Assembly: GCF_902859875.1 (NCBI RefSeq) | Contig: NZ_CADIKF010000034.1 | Location: 1 to 64,000, forward strand | Length of the DNA: 64,000 nucleotides | Source of the DNA: Paraburkholderia solisilvae | GTDB lineage: Bacteria > Pseudomonadota > Gammaproteobacteria > Burkholderiales > Burkholderiaceae | Reading direction: 5' to 3' | Part shown: positions 41,686 through 50,440 of the stretch, one piece after another | Layout: every line of letters begins with the position of its first letter | Numbering within the stretch: the first letter of the stretch is position 1 | The notes under the pieces: generated by a model | The model's database searches: none | Told to the model about the DNA's origin: nothing | The model's input: only the letters and a program-made list of their open reading frames with translations | Translations under genes and position numbers: made by a program

Positions 41686-43602
41686 TCAGGACTGCGGTAA
41701 CGGTTGCGCAGCGGCGACGCGATCGAGGCTGCGCAGGAACGTATCGGCCGATTCGTATCCGACGACGCGCAGCACCTCTTTGCCATCCTGATTGAAAAAG
41801 ATGATGCCCGGCGGTCCGAACAGATTGAACCGCTTCAGCAACGCCTGGTCGTCGGTATTGTTGGCGGTGACGTCAGCGCGCAGAAGTTTCAGTTGCTTTA
41901 AGCGCGCATTCACGCGCGGGTCGCTAAACGTGAATTTCTCCATTTCCTTGCAGCTGACGCACCAGTCCGCATAGAAGTCGAGCATCGCGGGCTGCGCAGC
42001 CGATTTGACGACCTGATCCAGCTGCCCTGACGAGCTGACCGGCGCGAACGCCAGATCGCTTTGTACATTGGCAGTCGGATTCACAGCGCCGTTTGCAGTC
42101 GGGCCTGGGCCTGCAGCGCGGCTGGCGAGCACGGCAAGCGGCCGAAGCGGGTCGCTCGATCCCGCGGCCACCCCGACGAGCAGGACCGCGGCCCAGATCG
42201 CGAAGGCGGCGCCGAGACCACGTCCGAGGCCACGCCAGACCGAGCTGCTGCCCGCCTGCTGCGGCGAAAAGAGTCCCAATGCCGCGGCGGCGATAAGCAG
42301 CCAGAGCACGCTCAACAGCATCTGCGCGGTGCCACCGAGCACCGGCCACACGATCCACAGCGCGGCGCCAAGCAGGACGACGCCGAAAAACACCTTCACG
42401 CTGTCCATCCACCCGCCGGCACGCGGCAGAAGCGTGCCGGCGCCCAAGCCGATGATAAGCAGCGGCACGCCGAGCCCGATTCCCATCGAGAACAAAGCGG
42501 CACCGCCTAGCACCGCGTTGCCGGTATGCGCGATAAACGCGAGCACCGCGAACAGCGGCGCGGTCATGCACGCGCCGACCACGAGCGCCGACAGCGCGCC
42601 CATCACAGCGACGGCGGCGAACTTGCCGCCCGAGCGCCGCTCGGAGACGCTCGACACACTGTTTTGCCAGCGCTGCGGCAACGCGATATCGACGCCGGCG
42701 ATCAGCGTCACGGCGAACGCGGTCAGCAGGATGCCGAATGCGCCGAGCACCCAGGGGTTTTGCAGCCACGCGCCGAGGCTCTGGCCGACAAGCGCGGCGG
42801 CGATACCGAGTGCGGTGTAGACGAGCGCCATGCCGATTACGTACGCGAGCGACAACGCGAAGCCGCGCGCACGCGTGACACGAGCACCTTCCCCGATGAT
42901 GATCGCGGACAGGATCGGAATCATCGGGTAAGAGCACGGCAGCAGGCTCAGCACCATGCCCGCGACGAAGTACAAGCCGACGATCGCGAAGAATCCCCCG
43001 CCCTGCAGCAACGATTGGGCGTAGTCCGCGCTGGTCGCGCGTTCGTACCAGTTGCCTTGGCTGGACGTCGTGGAGGATTTTGCTGTTTGTTGTATCGCGT
43101 TGCTCGTCGCGCCCGCTGCGGCAGACTGCAGCGCGGCGCCGTCGACGTGATACACACGCTCCATCGGCGGATAACAGATGCCCGCGTCGGCACACCCCTG
43201 CGACGTCACGGCCAGATCGAATGCTCCGGCCGCCTGCTTGACGGGGATACGGATCGTCAGCTCGTTGCGATACGTTTCGACGTTTTTCTGGAACGTCTCA
43301 TCAAACTTGATATGCCCGGCGGGCAATTGCGGATCGCCGATCGTCGAGGTGCCGTTGCGGACTGCAAAGGAAAAACGTTCGCGGTACATGTAGTAGCCGT
43401 CCGCGATCTTGTAATGGACGTCGACCTCGCCGGGTTGTTCCGTCGCGCTGAATTTGAACGCGACGGCCGGGTCGAGAAAATCGTCGGCGGCGCGCGCCAC
43501 GCCGGCTGAAAACAGCGCAATAAGCAGACTCGCGAACAGCAACTTGAACAGCTTGGCAACGCGCGCGACGTCGCGCGATGGCGAATTCAGGCAGTTAAAC
43601 AT
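41686..43602 (-). CDS. dsbD: DsbD thiol:disulfide interchange protein
   Basis: A 638-aa inner-membrane protein that moves reducing power from cytoplasmic thioredoxin to periplasmic partners. All three parts are visible: signal (to VARA) and the periplasmic alpha domain with CADAGICYPP; an eight-helix membrane part with LLPCSYPMIP and VGACMTAP; and a C-terminal thioredoxin domain with FYADWCVSCKEME. Start at 43602 overlaps the cutA stop by 8 nt; the open frame continues upstream within cutA. In this neighbourhood it may also support cytochrome c maturation by keeping CXXCH thiols reduced. Confidence 0.95.
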   Translation of the reverse strand: MFNCLNSPSRDVARVAKLFKLLFASLLIALFSAGVARAADDFLDPAVAFKFSATEQPGEVDVHYKIADGYYMYRERFSFAVRNGTSTIGDPQLPAGHIKFDETFQKNVETYRNELTIRIPVKQAAGAFDLAVTSQGCADAGICYPPMERVYHVDGAALQSAAAGATSNAIQQTAKSSTTSSQGNWYERATSADYAQSLLQGGGFFAIVGLYFVAGMVLSLLPCSYPMIPILSAIIIGEGARVTRARGFALSLAYVIGMALVYTALGIAAALVGQSLGAWLQNPWVLGAFGILLTAFAVTLIAGVDIALPQRWQNSVSSVSERRSGGKFAAVAVMGALSALVVGACMTAPLFAVLAFIAHTGNAVLGGAALFSMGIGLGVPLLIIGLGAGTLLPRAGGWMDSVKVFFGVVLLGAALWIVWPVLGGTAQMLLSVLWLLIAAAALGLFSPQQAGSSSVWRGLGRGLGAAFAIWAAVLLVGVAAGSSDPLRPLAVLASRAAGPGPTANGAVNPTANVQSDLAFAPVSSSGQLDQVVKSAAQPAMLDFYADWCVSCKEMEKFTFSDPRVNARLKQLKLLRADVTANNTDDQALLKRFNLFGPPGIIFFNQDGKEVLRVVGYESADTFLRSLDRVAAAQPLPQS

Positions 43603-43921
43603 GGATCGGACGTTGAGTTTCGGTATTGACCCACTGCCCGTACGCGGCCGACGCAATGGCCTGCCACGAAAGGATTTCCGGGGTGTCGTAAGGATGATGC
43701 GACAGGATGAACTGCTCGAGCTCCTGTGCCCGGCCCACGCTTGTTTTGAACAGTATTTGCACTTCATCGGCTGATTCGATCTTGCCCTGCCAGTGAAAGC
43801 TCGATCGCACCGCGCCCAGCTGCGTTGCGCATGCCGCGAGGCGCGCGGCCAGAATGGCTGACATCAGCTTTTCGGCGGCGGTCGTGTCAGGCATCGTGGT
43901 CAACATCAGGATCACGTTCAT
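43595..43921 (-). CDS. cutA: CutA1 divalent-cation tolerance protein
   Basis: A 108-aa protein of the trimeric CutA1 fold: MLTTMPDTTAAEKLMSAIL, LAACATQLGAVRSSFHWQGK, DEVQILFKTS and HPYDTPEILSWQA are family blocks. Its physiological role is unsettled; cutA next to dsbD is a common proteobacterial arrangement. GAGGAGG lies about 12 nt before the ATG at 43921, a somewhat long spacing. Confidence 0.94.
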   Translation of the reverse strand: MNVILMLTTMPDTTAAEKLMSAILAARLAACATQLGAVRSSFHWQGKIESADEVQILFKTSVGRAQELEQFILSHHPYDTPEILSWQAIASAAYGQWVNTETQRPIHV

Positions 43922-44031
43922 CGTCTGCGACGCCTCCTCAAGCTGTGCAGAATCTGCACGCACTATCGTATCACCTGGCAGATTGGGCCTCCGGCTTTGG
44001 GTGCTGCCTTGCGCTGCCGTATGCCACCTGA

Positions 44032-44071
44032 GCTGCCTTGCGCTGCCTTGCGCTGCCTTGCGCTGCCTTGC
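44032..44071. repeat. Decanucleotide tandem repeat upstream of cutA
   Basis: Four exact copies of gctgccttgc in tandem; another isolated copy lies at 44003-44012. The array lies in the cutA-rplQ gap, 110-150 nt upstream of cutA. No gene overlaps it. Confidence 0.9.
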
Positions 44072-44127
44072 GGCCAAAGTGTATTCGGCCCGTGCCTGCG
44101 CCGCGGCGTCACAACGCGCCTTAAAGC

Positions 44128-44156
44128 AAAAAACCAGGCACGAGGCCTGGTTTTTT
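44128..44156 (-). terminator. Terminator at the end of the ribosomal protein cluster
   Basis: AAAAAACCAGGC and GCCTGGTTTTTT pair perfectly around a 5-nt loop, 28 nt after the rplQ stop. The symmetry gives a U-run in both directions. Confidence 0.95.
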
Positions 44157-44184
44157 GTGTTCTTCGTATCAGCCGACAGCAAGC

Positions 44185-44580
44185 TTATTCAGCTTCAACG
44201 ACGTTCTCGGCTTCTGCCGGCTCCGGACGGTCGAGCAATTCGACCAGCGCCATCGGCGCATTGTCACCGACGCGGAAACCGAACTTCAGAATCCGCAGGT
44301 AACCACCCGGACGGTTCGCGAAACGCGGACCGAGCACGTCAAACAGCTTCGTGACCGAGTCACGATCGCGCAGGCGGTTGAACGCCAGACGACGGTTCGC
44401 GAGCGACGGCTTCTTGCCGAGCGTGATCAGCGGCTCGACGACTTTACGGAGTTCCTTCGCCTTCGGCACCGTGGTCTTGATGACTTCGTGCTCGATCAGC
44501 GAGTTGGACATGTTACGGAGCATTGCCAGACGGTGGCTGCTCGTGCGGTTCAGTTTCCGCAGGCCATGGCGGTGACGCAT
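44185..44580 (-). CDS. rplQ: Ribosomal protein bL17
   Basis: A 131-aa large-subunit protein, last gene of the alpha operon. The N-terminus (MRHRHGLRKLNRTSSHRLAM) and LRKVVEPLITLGKK are characteristic. It has an acidic, Ala/Glu-rich C-terminal tail. It is separated from rpoA by 187 nt that include a large hairpin, an unusually long gap for this cluster. Confidence 0.98.
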   Translation of the reverse strand: MRHRHGLRKLNRTSSHRLAMLRNMSNSLIEHEVIKTTVPKAKELRKVVEPLITLGKKPSLANRRLAFNRLRDRDSVTKLFDVLGPRFANRPGGYLRILKFGFRVGDNAPMALVELLDRPEPAEAENVVEAE

Positions 44581-44684
44581 TTCAATTTCCTTGATTCAAA
44601 GTTTTAACCCAGCTCTTCTATCGCACCAGGTTCAGGTGATTGCCTTCTTCACATGAACCTCGGGGCACGGGCCGGTAGAGAAAC

Positions 44685-44724
44685 GGCAAGACGCGGATTT
44701 TAAAGGAAAATCCGCGTCTTTGCC
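44685..44724 (-). other. Large perfect hairpin between rpoA and rplQ
   Basis: AAGACGCGGATTTT (44688-44701) pairs with AAAATCCGCGTCTT (44707-44720) around a 5-nt loop; flanking GGC and GCC extend the stem past a one-base bulge. Read as minus-strand RNA it is not followed by a U-run. It could be a processing site, a partial terminator or a stabiliser separating rplQ from rpoA mRNA. Confidence 0.75.
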
Positions 44725-44767
44725 AGTTGCGGTGCAGCTACTGCACTGAGTGCCGACGCGCTACGAC

Positions 44768-45745
44768 TTACTTGTCGAGACCAGCCGGCGGCCAGTTTTC
44801 GAGCTTCATACCAAGCGTCAGACCGCGCGACGCAAGCACTTCCTTGATTTCGTTCAGCGACTTGCGGCCGAGATTCGGCGTCTTCAGCAGTTCGTTTTCG
44901 GTGCGTTGGATCAGATCGCCGATGTAGTAGATGTTCTCGGCCTTCAGGCAGTTCGCGGAACGAACCGTGAGTTCGAGGTCATCGACCGGACGCAGCAGGA
45001 TCGGATCGATCTGCGGTGCACGCGACGGCGCTTCCGCAGTGGCTTCCGTGCCTTCCAGCGCAGCGAACACCGACAGCTGATCGACCAGAATGCGCGCCGA
45101 TTGGCGAATCGCTTCTTCCGGCGAAATCACACCGTTGGTTTCGATGTTCATCACGAGCTTGTCGAGGTCGGTACGCTGTTCGACACGCGCGCTTTCCACC
45201 GCATAGCTCACGCGGCGAACCGGCGAGAAGGACGCGTCCAGCACGATGCGGCCGATGATCTTGGCCGACTCTTCGCCATAACGACGCACGTTGCCCGGCA
45301 CATAACCACGGCCCTTCTCGACCTTGATCTGCACGTCGAGCTTGCCGCCCTTCGACAGATGCGCAATCACGTGATCCGGGTTGATCACTTCGCAATCGTG
45401 CGCGAGTTCGATGTCGCCCGCGGTCACGACGCCTTCGCCTTCCTTGCGCAGCGTAACCGTCACTTCATCACGGTTATGCAGCTTGAACACCACGCCTTTC
45501 AGGTTCAGCAACAGGTTGACCACGTCTTCCTGCACACCGTCGAGCGTCGAATACTCGTGCACGACGCCTGCGATCGTCACTTCGGTCGGCGCATAGCCGA
45601 TCATCGACGACAGCAATACGCGCCGAAGCGCGTTACCCAAGGTATGGCCATAGCCGCGTTCGAACGGCTCCATGACCACCTTCGCGTGGCTCTCGCCCAG
45701 CGATTCCACAGCGATAATCTTGGGTTTCAACAAACTGGTTTGCAT
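44768..45745 (-). CDS. rpoA: RNA polymerase alpha subunit
   Basis: A 325-aa alpha subunit: the N-terminal assembly domain ([35 protein letters not shown]) and the C-terminal domain, with [19 protein letters not shown] and [17 protein letters not shown], that contacts UP elements and activators. It lies between rpsD and rplQ in the alpha operon. Confidence 0.98.
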
Positions 45746-45869
45746 AGGTTTTCCTTTTCAATACCCTCGGCTCGTTACACCGATAAGGCTGACCGGTAAC
45801 AACCTGAAAATAAACAGCCGAGGTGCCCCCTTGCACAACGCAATCAGGGTACCCCGGCCGTCAATCCGA

Positions 45870-46493
45870 TTAGCGCGAATACAATTCGACGATCAGGCTT
45901 TCGTTGATATCACCAGCGATGTCGCTGCGTTCCGGCATTTGCTTGAACGTGCCTTCGAACTTCTTCGTGTCGACAGCGACCCAGCTCGGCAGACCGCCTT
46001 GTTCAGCCAGCGACAGCGCCTCGAGAATGCGCGCCTGCTTCTTCGACTGTTCGCGCACCGCGACCACGTCGCCTGCCTTCACTTGCAGCGACGGGATGTT
46101 CGCGACGGTACCGTTCACGGTGATCGCCTTGTGGCTCACCAGCTGACGCGCTTCAGCGCGCGTCGAGCCGAAGCCCATGCGGTACACGACATTGTCGAGA
46201 CGCGACTCGAGCAGTTGCAGCAGGTTTTCACCCGTATTGCCCTTGCGGCGGTCGGCTTCGGCAAAGTAGCGGCGGAACTGACGCTCGAGAACGCCGTAAA
46301 TGCGCTTCACTTTTTGCTTTTCGCGCAATTGCGTGCCGTAGTCGGACGTACGCGCGCCCGACGTGCGGCCGTGCTGGCCCGGCTTGCTGTCGAGCTTGCA
46401 CTTGTCGGCGAGCGAACGGCGCGCGCTCTTCAGGAAGAGGTCGGTGCCTTCACGGCGGGACAGCTTGGCTTTAGGGCCGATATAGCGTGCCAC
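45870..46493 (-). CDS. rpsD: Ribosomal protein uS4
   Basis: A 207-aa primary 16S rRNA-binding protein. The N-terminus (MARYIGPKAKLSRREGTDLF) lacks the zinc-type cysteine pairs, and the S4 RNA-binding domain follows (LESRLDNVVYRMGFGSTRAEARQLV, HKAITVNG). S4 represses the alpha operon in E. coli; whether that applies here is not shown. Confidence 0.98.
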   Translation of the reverse strand: MARYIGPKAKLSRREGTDLFLKSARRSLADKCKLDSKPGQHGRTSGARTSDYGTQLREKQKVKRIYGVLERQFRRYFAEADRRKGNTGENLLQLLESRLDNVVYRMGFGSTRAEARQLVSHKAITVNGTVANIPSLQVKAGDVVAVREQSKKQARILEALSLAEQGGLPSWVAVDTKKFEGTFKQMPERSDIAGDINESLIVELYSR

Positions 46494-46518
46494 GTTGCAT
46501 TCCTTCTATGTTTGATCA

Positions 46519-46536
46519 CGTGAACTCGGGTTCACG
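46519..46536 (-). other. Stem-loop in the rpsD leader
   Basis: CGTGAAC, loop tcgg and GTTCACG form a perfect 7-bp hairpin 26 nt before rpsD. The rest of the 155-nt rpsK-rpsD gap holds another weaker inverted repeat (cgaaccc/gggtcg) and no gene. Confidence 0.5.
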
Positions 46537-46648
46537 CTAGTCCGAACCCTTTGGGTCGAACGGTGGGCTTAGTCAATTCAATAAAGCAAGTCGCCCGTTG
46601 CCGCCGATTTCACACCCGGCGGAAACAGGCGTATGCGAAAAGCGTGTC

Positions 46649-47053
46649 TTAGATACGACGACGCTTCGGCGGACGGCAGCCGTTGTGCGGAACCGGCGTC
46701 ACGTCGGAGATCGCGGTGATCTTGATACCAAGACCATGCAGCGCGCGCACCGCGGACTCACGGCCCGGGCCCGGGCCCTTGATCCGCACTTCGAGGTTCT
46801 TCACGCCGTATTCCATCGCCACGCGGCCAGCCGATTCTGCCGCGACCTGAGCCGCAAACGGAGTCGACTTACGCGAACCCTTGAAGCCTTGGCCACCCGA
46901 GGTCGCCCAGGCAAGCGCATTGCCTTGACGATCGGTGATCGTGATGATGGTGTTGTTGAACGACGCGTGAACGTGAACCACGCCCTCGGCGACGTTCTTC
47001 TTGACCTTCTTGCGAACGCGTTGCGCCGCGGTGTTGTTCGAAGCCTTAGCCAT
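46649..47053 (-). CDS. rpsK: Ribosomal protein uS11
   Basis: A 134-aa platform protein of the small subunit. The blocks VHASFNNTIITITDRQGNAL, WATSGGQGFKGSRKSTPFAA and the C-terminal NGCRPPKRRRI are characteristic. It lies 28 nt after rpsM. Confidence 0.98.
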   Translation of the reverse strand: MAKASNNTAAQRVRKKVKKNVAEGVVHVHASFNNTIITITDRQGNALAWATSGGQGFKGSRKSTPFAAQVAAESAGRVAMEYGVKNLEVRIKGPGPGRESAVRALHGLGIKITAISDVTPVPHNGCRPPKRRRI

Positions 47054-47081
47054 ACGTTTTCCTGGTAACTGTCAGTCCCGC

Positions 47082-47447
47082 TTACTTCTTCAGCGATTGC
47101 GCTGCGCGACGCGGACCCTTACGCGTACGGGCATTCGTGCGCGTGCGCTGGCCACGCAGGGGCAGCCCTTTGCGATGGCGCACGCCGCGGTAGCAGCCGA
47201 GATCCATCAGGCGCTTGATGTTCATCGTCGTTTCGCGACGCAGATCGCCTTCGACGATAAACTTGCCGACTTCTTCACGCAGCTTTTCGAGGTCTGCGTC
47301 GTTCAGGTCTTTGACCTTCTTCGAAAATGCCACACCAGCGGCTTCACAGATGACGCGCGAGCGCGTGCGGCCGATACCGTAAATAGCCGTCAGGCCGATT
47401 TCGGTATGCTGGTGGTTCGGGATATTTACCCCTGCGATACGAGCCAT
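47082..47447 (-). CDS. rpsM: Ribosomal protein uS13
   Basis: A 121-aa head protein of the small subunit contacting tRNA and the 50S subunit. The blocks MARIAGVNIPNHQHTEIGL, IYGIGRTRS and HRKGLPLRGQRTRTNARTRKG are conserved. Confidence 0.98.
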   Translation of the reverse strand: MARIAGVNIPNHQHTEIGLTAIYGIGRTRSRVICEAAGVAFSKKVKDLNDADLEKLREEVGKFIVEGDLRRETTMNIKRLMDLGCYRGVRHRKGLPLRGQRTRTNARTRKGPRRAAQSLKK

Positions 47448-47488
47448 TGTTTTTCCTCAAACAAAAAGCGCAAGCAAAAGCGCGGCGT

Positions 47489-47605
47489 TCAGCCTTGGCG
47501 CTGTTTGTGGCGCGGATCAGAGCTGCAAATCACGCGCACAACGCCCTTGCGCTTGATGATCTTGCAATTGCGGCAGAGACGCTTAACCGATGCCATCACT
47601 TTCAT
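47489..47605 (-). CDS. rpmJ: Ribosomal protein bL36
   Basis: A 38-aa protein read directly from the minus strand: it begins MKVMASVKRLC and ends SSDPRHKQRQG. It keeps the zinc ligands CRNC, a later Cys and His, so it is the zinc-binding form. It lies 20 nt after infA and 41 nt before rpsM, its usual place. Confidence 0.97.
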   Translation of the reverse strand: MKVMASVKRLCRNCKIIKRKGVVRVICSSDPRHKQRQG

Positions 47606-47625
47606 GATATTACCCTTTTTTCAAA

Positions 47626-47844
47626 TCACTTCGCCCGGAACACGATCCGCGCACGCGACAGATCGTAAGGCGTCAACTCAACTGTCACCTTGTCGCCGGG
47701 CAGGATACGGATGTAGTGCATCCGCATCTTTCCGGAGATGTGTCCCAATACGACATGGCCGTTCTCCAGCTTTACCCTGAAGGTAGCGTTAGGCAGGTTT
47801 TCGATAACTTCACCCTGCATCTGGATGACATCGTCTTTTGCCAT
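47626..47844 (-). CDS. infA: Translation initiation factor IF-1
   Basis: A 72-aa S1/OB-fold protein that occupies the ribosomal A site during initiation. VIQMQGEVIENLPNATFRVK, GHISGKMRMHYIRILPGDKV and YDLSRARIVFR are typical. It lies 7 nt after secY. Confidence 0.98.
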   Translation of the reverse strand: MAKDDVIQMQGEVIENLPNATFRVKLENGHVVLGHISGKMRMHYIRILPGDKVTVELTPYDLSRARIVFRAK

Positions 47845-47851
47845 AAGTCCT

Positions 47852-49201
47852 TTAGCGCATTGGGACGCCGCCGCCTTTGAAATTGGCTTTCTTCAGCAGC
47901 GATTCATACTGTTGCGACATTACGTACGACTGCACCTGCGCCATGAAGTCCATGGTGACGACGACGATGATCAGCAGCGACGTTCCACCAAAATAAAACG
48001 GCACATTCCAGCGCAGCACCAAAAATTCGGGTAGCAGACAAACGAACACGATATAGATCGCACCGGCCAACGTCAGACGCGTGAGGATCCGGTCGATATA
48101 GCGTGCCGTCTGGTCGCCCGGACGGATACCCGGGACGAATGCGCCACTCTTTTTCAGGTTGTCGGCGGTCTCCCTGCTGTTAAACACCAGCGCGGTGTAG
48201 AAGAAGCAGAAAAATACGATCGCCAACGCATACAACAATACATACACCGGCTGGCCCGGCTTCAGCGCCTCGGCCACGTTATGCAGCGTGTCCGCGAACC
48301 AGCCACCGGCGGTTGCACCGGAACTGAACCAACTCAGAATCGTTGCCGGGAACAGGATGATCGACGATGCGAAGATCGGCGGAATCACGCCCGACATGTT
48401 CAGCTTGAGCGGCAGGTGCGACGACTGACCGCCGTAAATCTTGTTACCAACCTGGCGCTTCGCGTAGTTCACGAGAATCTTGCGCTGGCCGCGTTCGATG
48501 AACACCACCACAAACGTCACCGCGCCAATCAGCGCGACAACGATGATCGCGGAGATGATCGACATCGAGCCGGTACGAACCAGTTCGAAGAGACCACCGA
48601 TCGCATTCGGGAAGCCCGCCGCGATACCACCGAAAATGATGATCGAGATGCCGTTGCCCAGACCGCGCTCGGTAATCTGCTCGCCGAGCCACATCAGGAA
48701 CATCGTGCCCGTCACCAGCGTCACGACCGTCGTCAGGCGAAACACCATGCCCGGATCGATCACGAGGCCCGGCTGATTCTCAAGTGCCACTGCGATACCG
48801 AAAGCCTGGAAAGTCGCAAGCAACACAGTGAAGACACGCGTGTATTGCGTGATCTTCCGCTGCCCAGCCTGCCCTTCCTTCTTCAGCGCCTCCAGTTGCG
48901 GCGACACGATTGCCAGCAATTGCATGATGATCGACGCCGAGATGTACGGCATGATCCCCAGCGCAAACACCGTGAATCGCGAAAGCGCGCCACCCGAGAA
49001 CATGTTGAACATGCCAAGGATGCCGCCCGCCTGGCTCTGAAACAGCTTCGCCAGTTGATCCGGGTCGATACCCGGCACCGGAATATGCGCGCCGATACGG
49101 TAGACAACCAGCGCCAGCAGCAGAAACACTGCCCGCCGGCGCAGGTCACCGAACTTCGCCGCGCCACGACCCGGTTTTGCGAGACTCGGACTGTTAGCCA
49201 A
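47852..49201 (-). CDS. secY: SecY protein translocase channel
   Basis: A 449-aa ten-helix channel of the Sec translocon. GAHIPVPGIDP, MPYISASIIMQL, QRKILVNYAKRQVG and the C-terminal cytoplasmic region (GIRPGDQTARYIDRILTRLT) are typical. The start is read as TTG at 49201, giving MANSPSLAKPG with GGAGAAGG close upstream; the ATG at 49219 would place that site inside the gene. It follows rplO as in most bacteria. Confidence 0.96.
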   Translation of the reverse strand: MANSPSLAKPGRGAAKFGDLRRRAVFLLLALVVYRIGAHIPVPGIDPDQLAKLFQSQAGGILGMFNMFSGGALSRFTVFALGIMPYISASIIMQLLAIVSPQLEALKKEGQAGQRKITQYTRVFTVLLATFQAFGIAVALENQPGLVIDPGMVFRLTTVVTLVTGTMFLMWLGEQITERGLGNGISIIIFGGIAAGFPNAIGGLFELVRTGSMSIISAIIVVALIGAVTFVVVFIERGQRKILVNYAKRQVGNKIYGGQSSHLPLKLNMSGVIPPIFASSIILFPATILSWFSSGATAGGWFADTLHNVAEALKPGQPVYVLLYALAIVFFCFFYTALVFNSRETADNLKKSGAFVPGIRPGDQTARYIDRILTRLTLAGAIYIVFVCLLPEFLVLRWNVPFYFGGTSLLIIVVVTMDFMAQVQSYVMSQQYESLLKKANFKGGGVPMR

Positions 49202-49247
49202 GTACCTTCTCCGATGCAAATGCTAGTGACGGCAACCGACTTGCCCG

Positions 49248-49682
49248 TTACTCAGCAAAAGAGCCGCCGGCTGCTTCAATCGCGGCACGCGCACCCTTCG
49301 TCGCACCCAGACCCTTCACGACGATCTTGCGCTTCAACTCGCCCGTCGCGATGATCTTGGCGCTCTTCATCAACTCGCCGACCAGGCCGGCTTGCTTCAG
49401 CGCGAGCAGATCGATTTCATCGACCGGCAGCTTCTCCAGATCGCCCAGACGCACTTCGCCAACGAATTCCTTCGTCAGCGACGTGAAGCCGCGCTTCGGC
49501 AGACGACGCTGCAGAGGCATCTGACCGCCTTCGAAGCCGACCTTGTGGAAGCCGCCCGAACGCGATTTCTGACCCTTGTGACCACGACCCGCGGTCTTAC
49601 CGAGGCCAGAGCCGATGCCACGGCCCACGCGACGCTTTGCATGCTTCGCGCCTTCGGCCGGCTTCAGGTTATTCAATTCCAT
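49248..49682 (-). CDS. rplO: Ribosomal protein uL15
   Basis: A 144-aa late-assembly large-subunit protein. The Gly-rich RRVGRGIGSGLGKTAGRGHKG and FEGGQMPLQRRLPKRGF are characteristic. ATG at 49682 with AAGGAG upstream; a TTG two codons earlier overlaps that site. Confidence 0.98.
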   Translation of the reverse strand: MELNNLKPAEGAKHAKRRVGRGIGSGLGKTAGRGHKGQKSRSGGFHKVGFEGGQMPLQRRLPKRGFTSLTKEFVGEVRLGDLEKLPVDEIDLLALKQAGLVGELMKSAKIIATGELKRKIVVKGLGATKGARAAIEAAGGSFAE

Positions 49683-49712
49683 TATCAACTCCTTGAGTAC
49701 CCGATCAGCCGC

Positions 49713-49895
49713 TTAGCCGAGGACCTTAACGAGGTACGAGACCTTGTTGATCATGCCGCGCACAGCCGGCGTGTCCTGCAGTTCGCTGACCGAGTTGAGT
49801 CGGCGCAGGCCCAAGCCGCGCACCGTCGCACGGTGCGATTCGCGGGTGCCGATCAGGCTCTTGACGAGCTGAACCTTCACAGTTTTTTCAGACAT
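49713..49895 (-). CDS. rpmD: Ribosomal protein uL30
   Basis: A 60-aa protein. KTVKVQLVKSLIGT and TVRGLGLRRLNSVSELQDT are diagnostic. Start at 49895 (MSEK) after AAGGTGG; ATG at 49904 is in frame but within that site. Confidence 0.97.
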   Translation of the reverse strand: MSEKTVKVQLVKSLIGTRESHRATVRGLGLRRLNSVSELQDTPAVRGMINKVSYLVKVLG

Positions 49896-49906
49896 CGTGC
49901 CCACCT

Positions 49907-50425
49907 TTAGCCCAGAATTTCTTCGACGGACTTGCCGCGCTTCGCCGCGATATCACCCGGCGTGGACTGCTTGCGCAGGCCGTCGAGCGTCGCACGAACG
50001 AGGTTGTACGGGTTCGTCGAACCGTGGCTCTTCGCCACAACGTTCTGCACGCCCATCACGTCGAACACCGCGCGCATCGGGCCACCGGCGATCACGCCGG
50101 TACCGTCCTTCGCCGGAGCGAGCAGGACCGTGGATGCACCGTGCTTGCCGTGCACTTCATGTTGCAGCGTGCCGTTCTTGAGCGGCACCTTGAACATGTT
50201 ACGGCGCGCCTGTTCCATAGCCTTCTGGACAGCAACCGGCACTTCCTTCGCCTTGCCCTTGCCCATACCGACGCGGCCATCGCCATCGCCAACCACGGTC
50301 AGTGCGGCGAAGCCGAGAATCCGGCCACCCTTGACGACCTTGGTCACACGATTGACCGAAATCATTTTTTCGCGAAGGCCGTCGTCGCGCTCGTCAGCCT
50401 GAACTTTCGCTTGCATCTTTGCCAT
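49907..50425 (-). CDS. rpsE: Ribosomal protein uS5
   Basis: A 172-aa small-subunit protein involved in decoding accuracy and mRNA unwinding. The double-stranded RNA-binding fold is seen in VNRVTKVVKGGRILGFAALT and GDGDGRVGMGKGKAKEVP. It lies 15 nt after rplR. Confidence 0.98.
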   Translation of the reverse strand: MAKMQAKVQADERDDGLREKMISVNRVTKVVKGGRILGFAALTVVGDGDGRVGMGKGKAKEVPVAVQKAMEQARRNMFKVPLKNGTLQHEVHGKHGASTVLLAPAKDGTGVIAGGPMRAVFDVMGVQNVVAKSHGSTNPYNLVRATLDGLRKQSTPGDIAAKRGKSVEEILG

Positions 50426-50440
50426 GACGAATTCCTTCCC

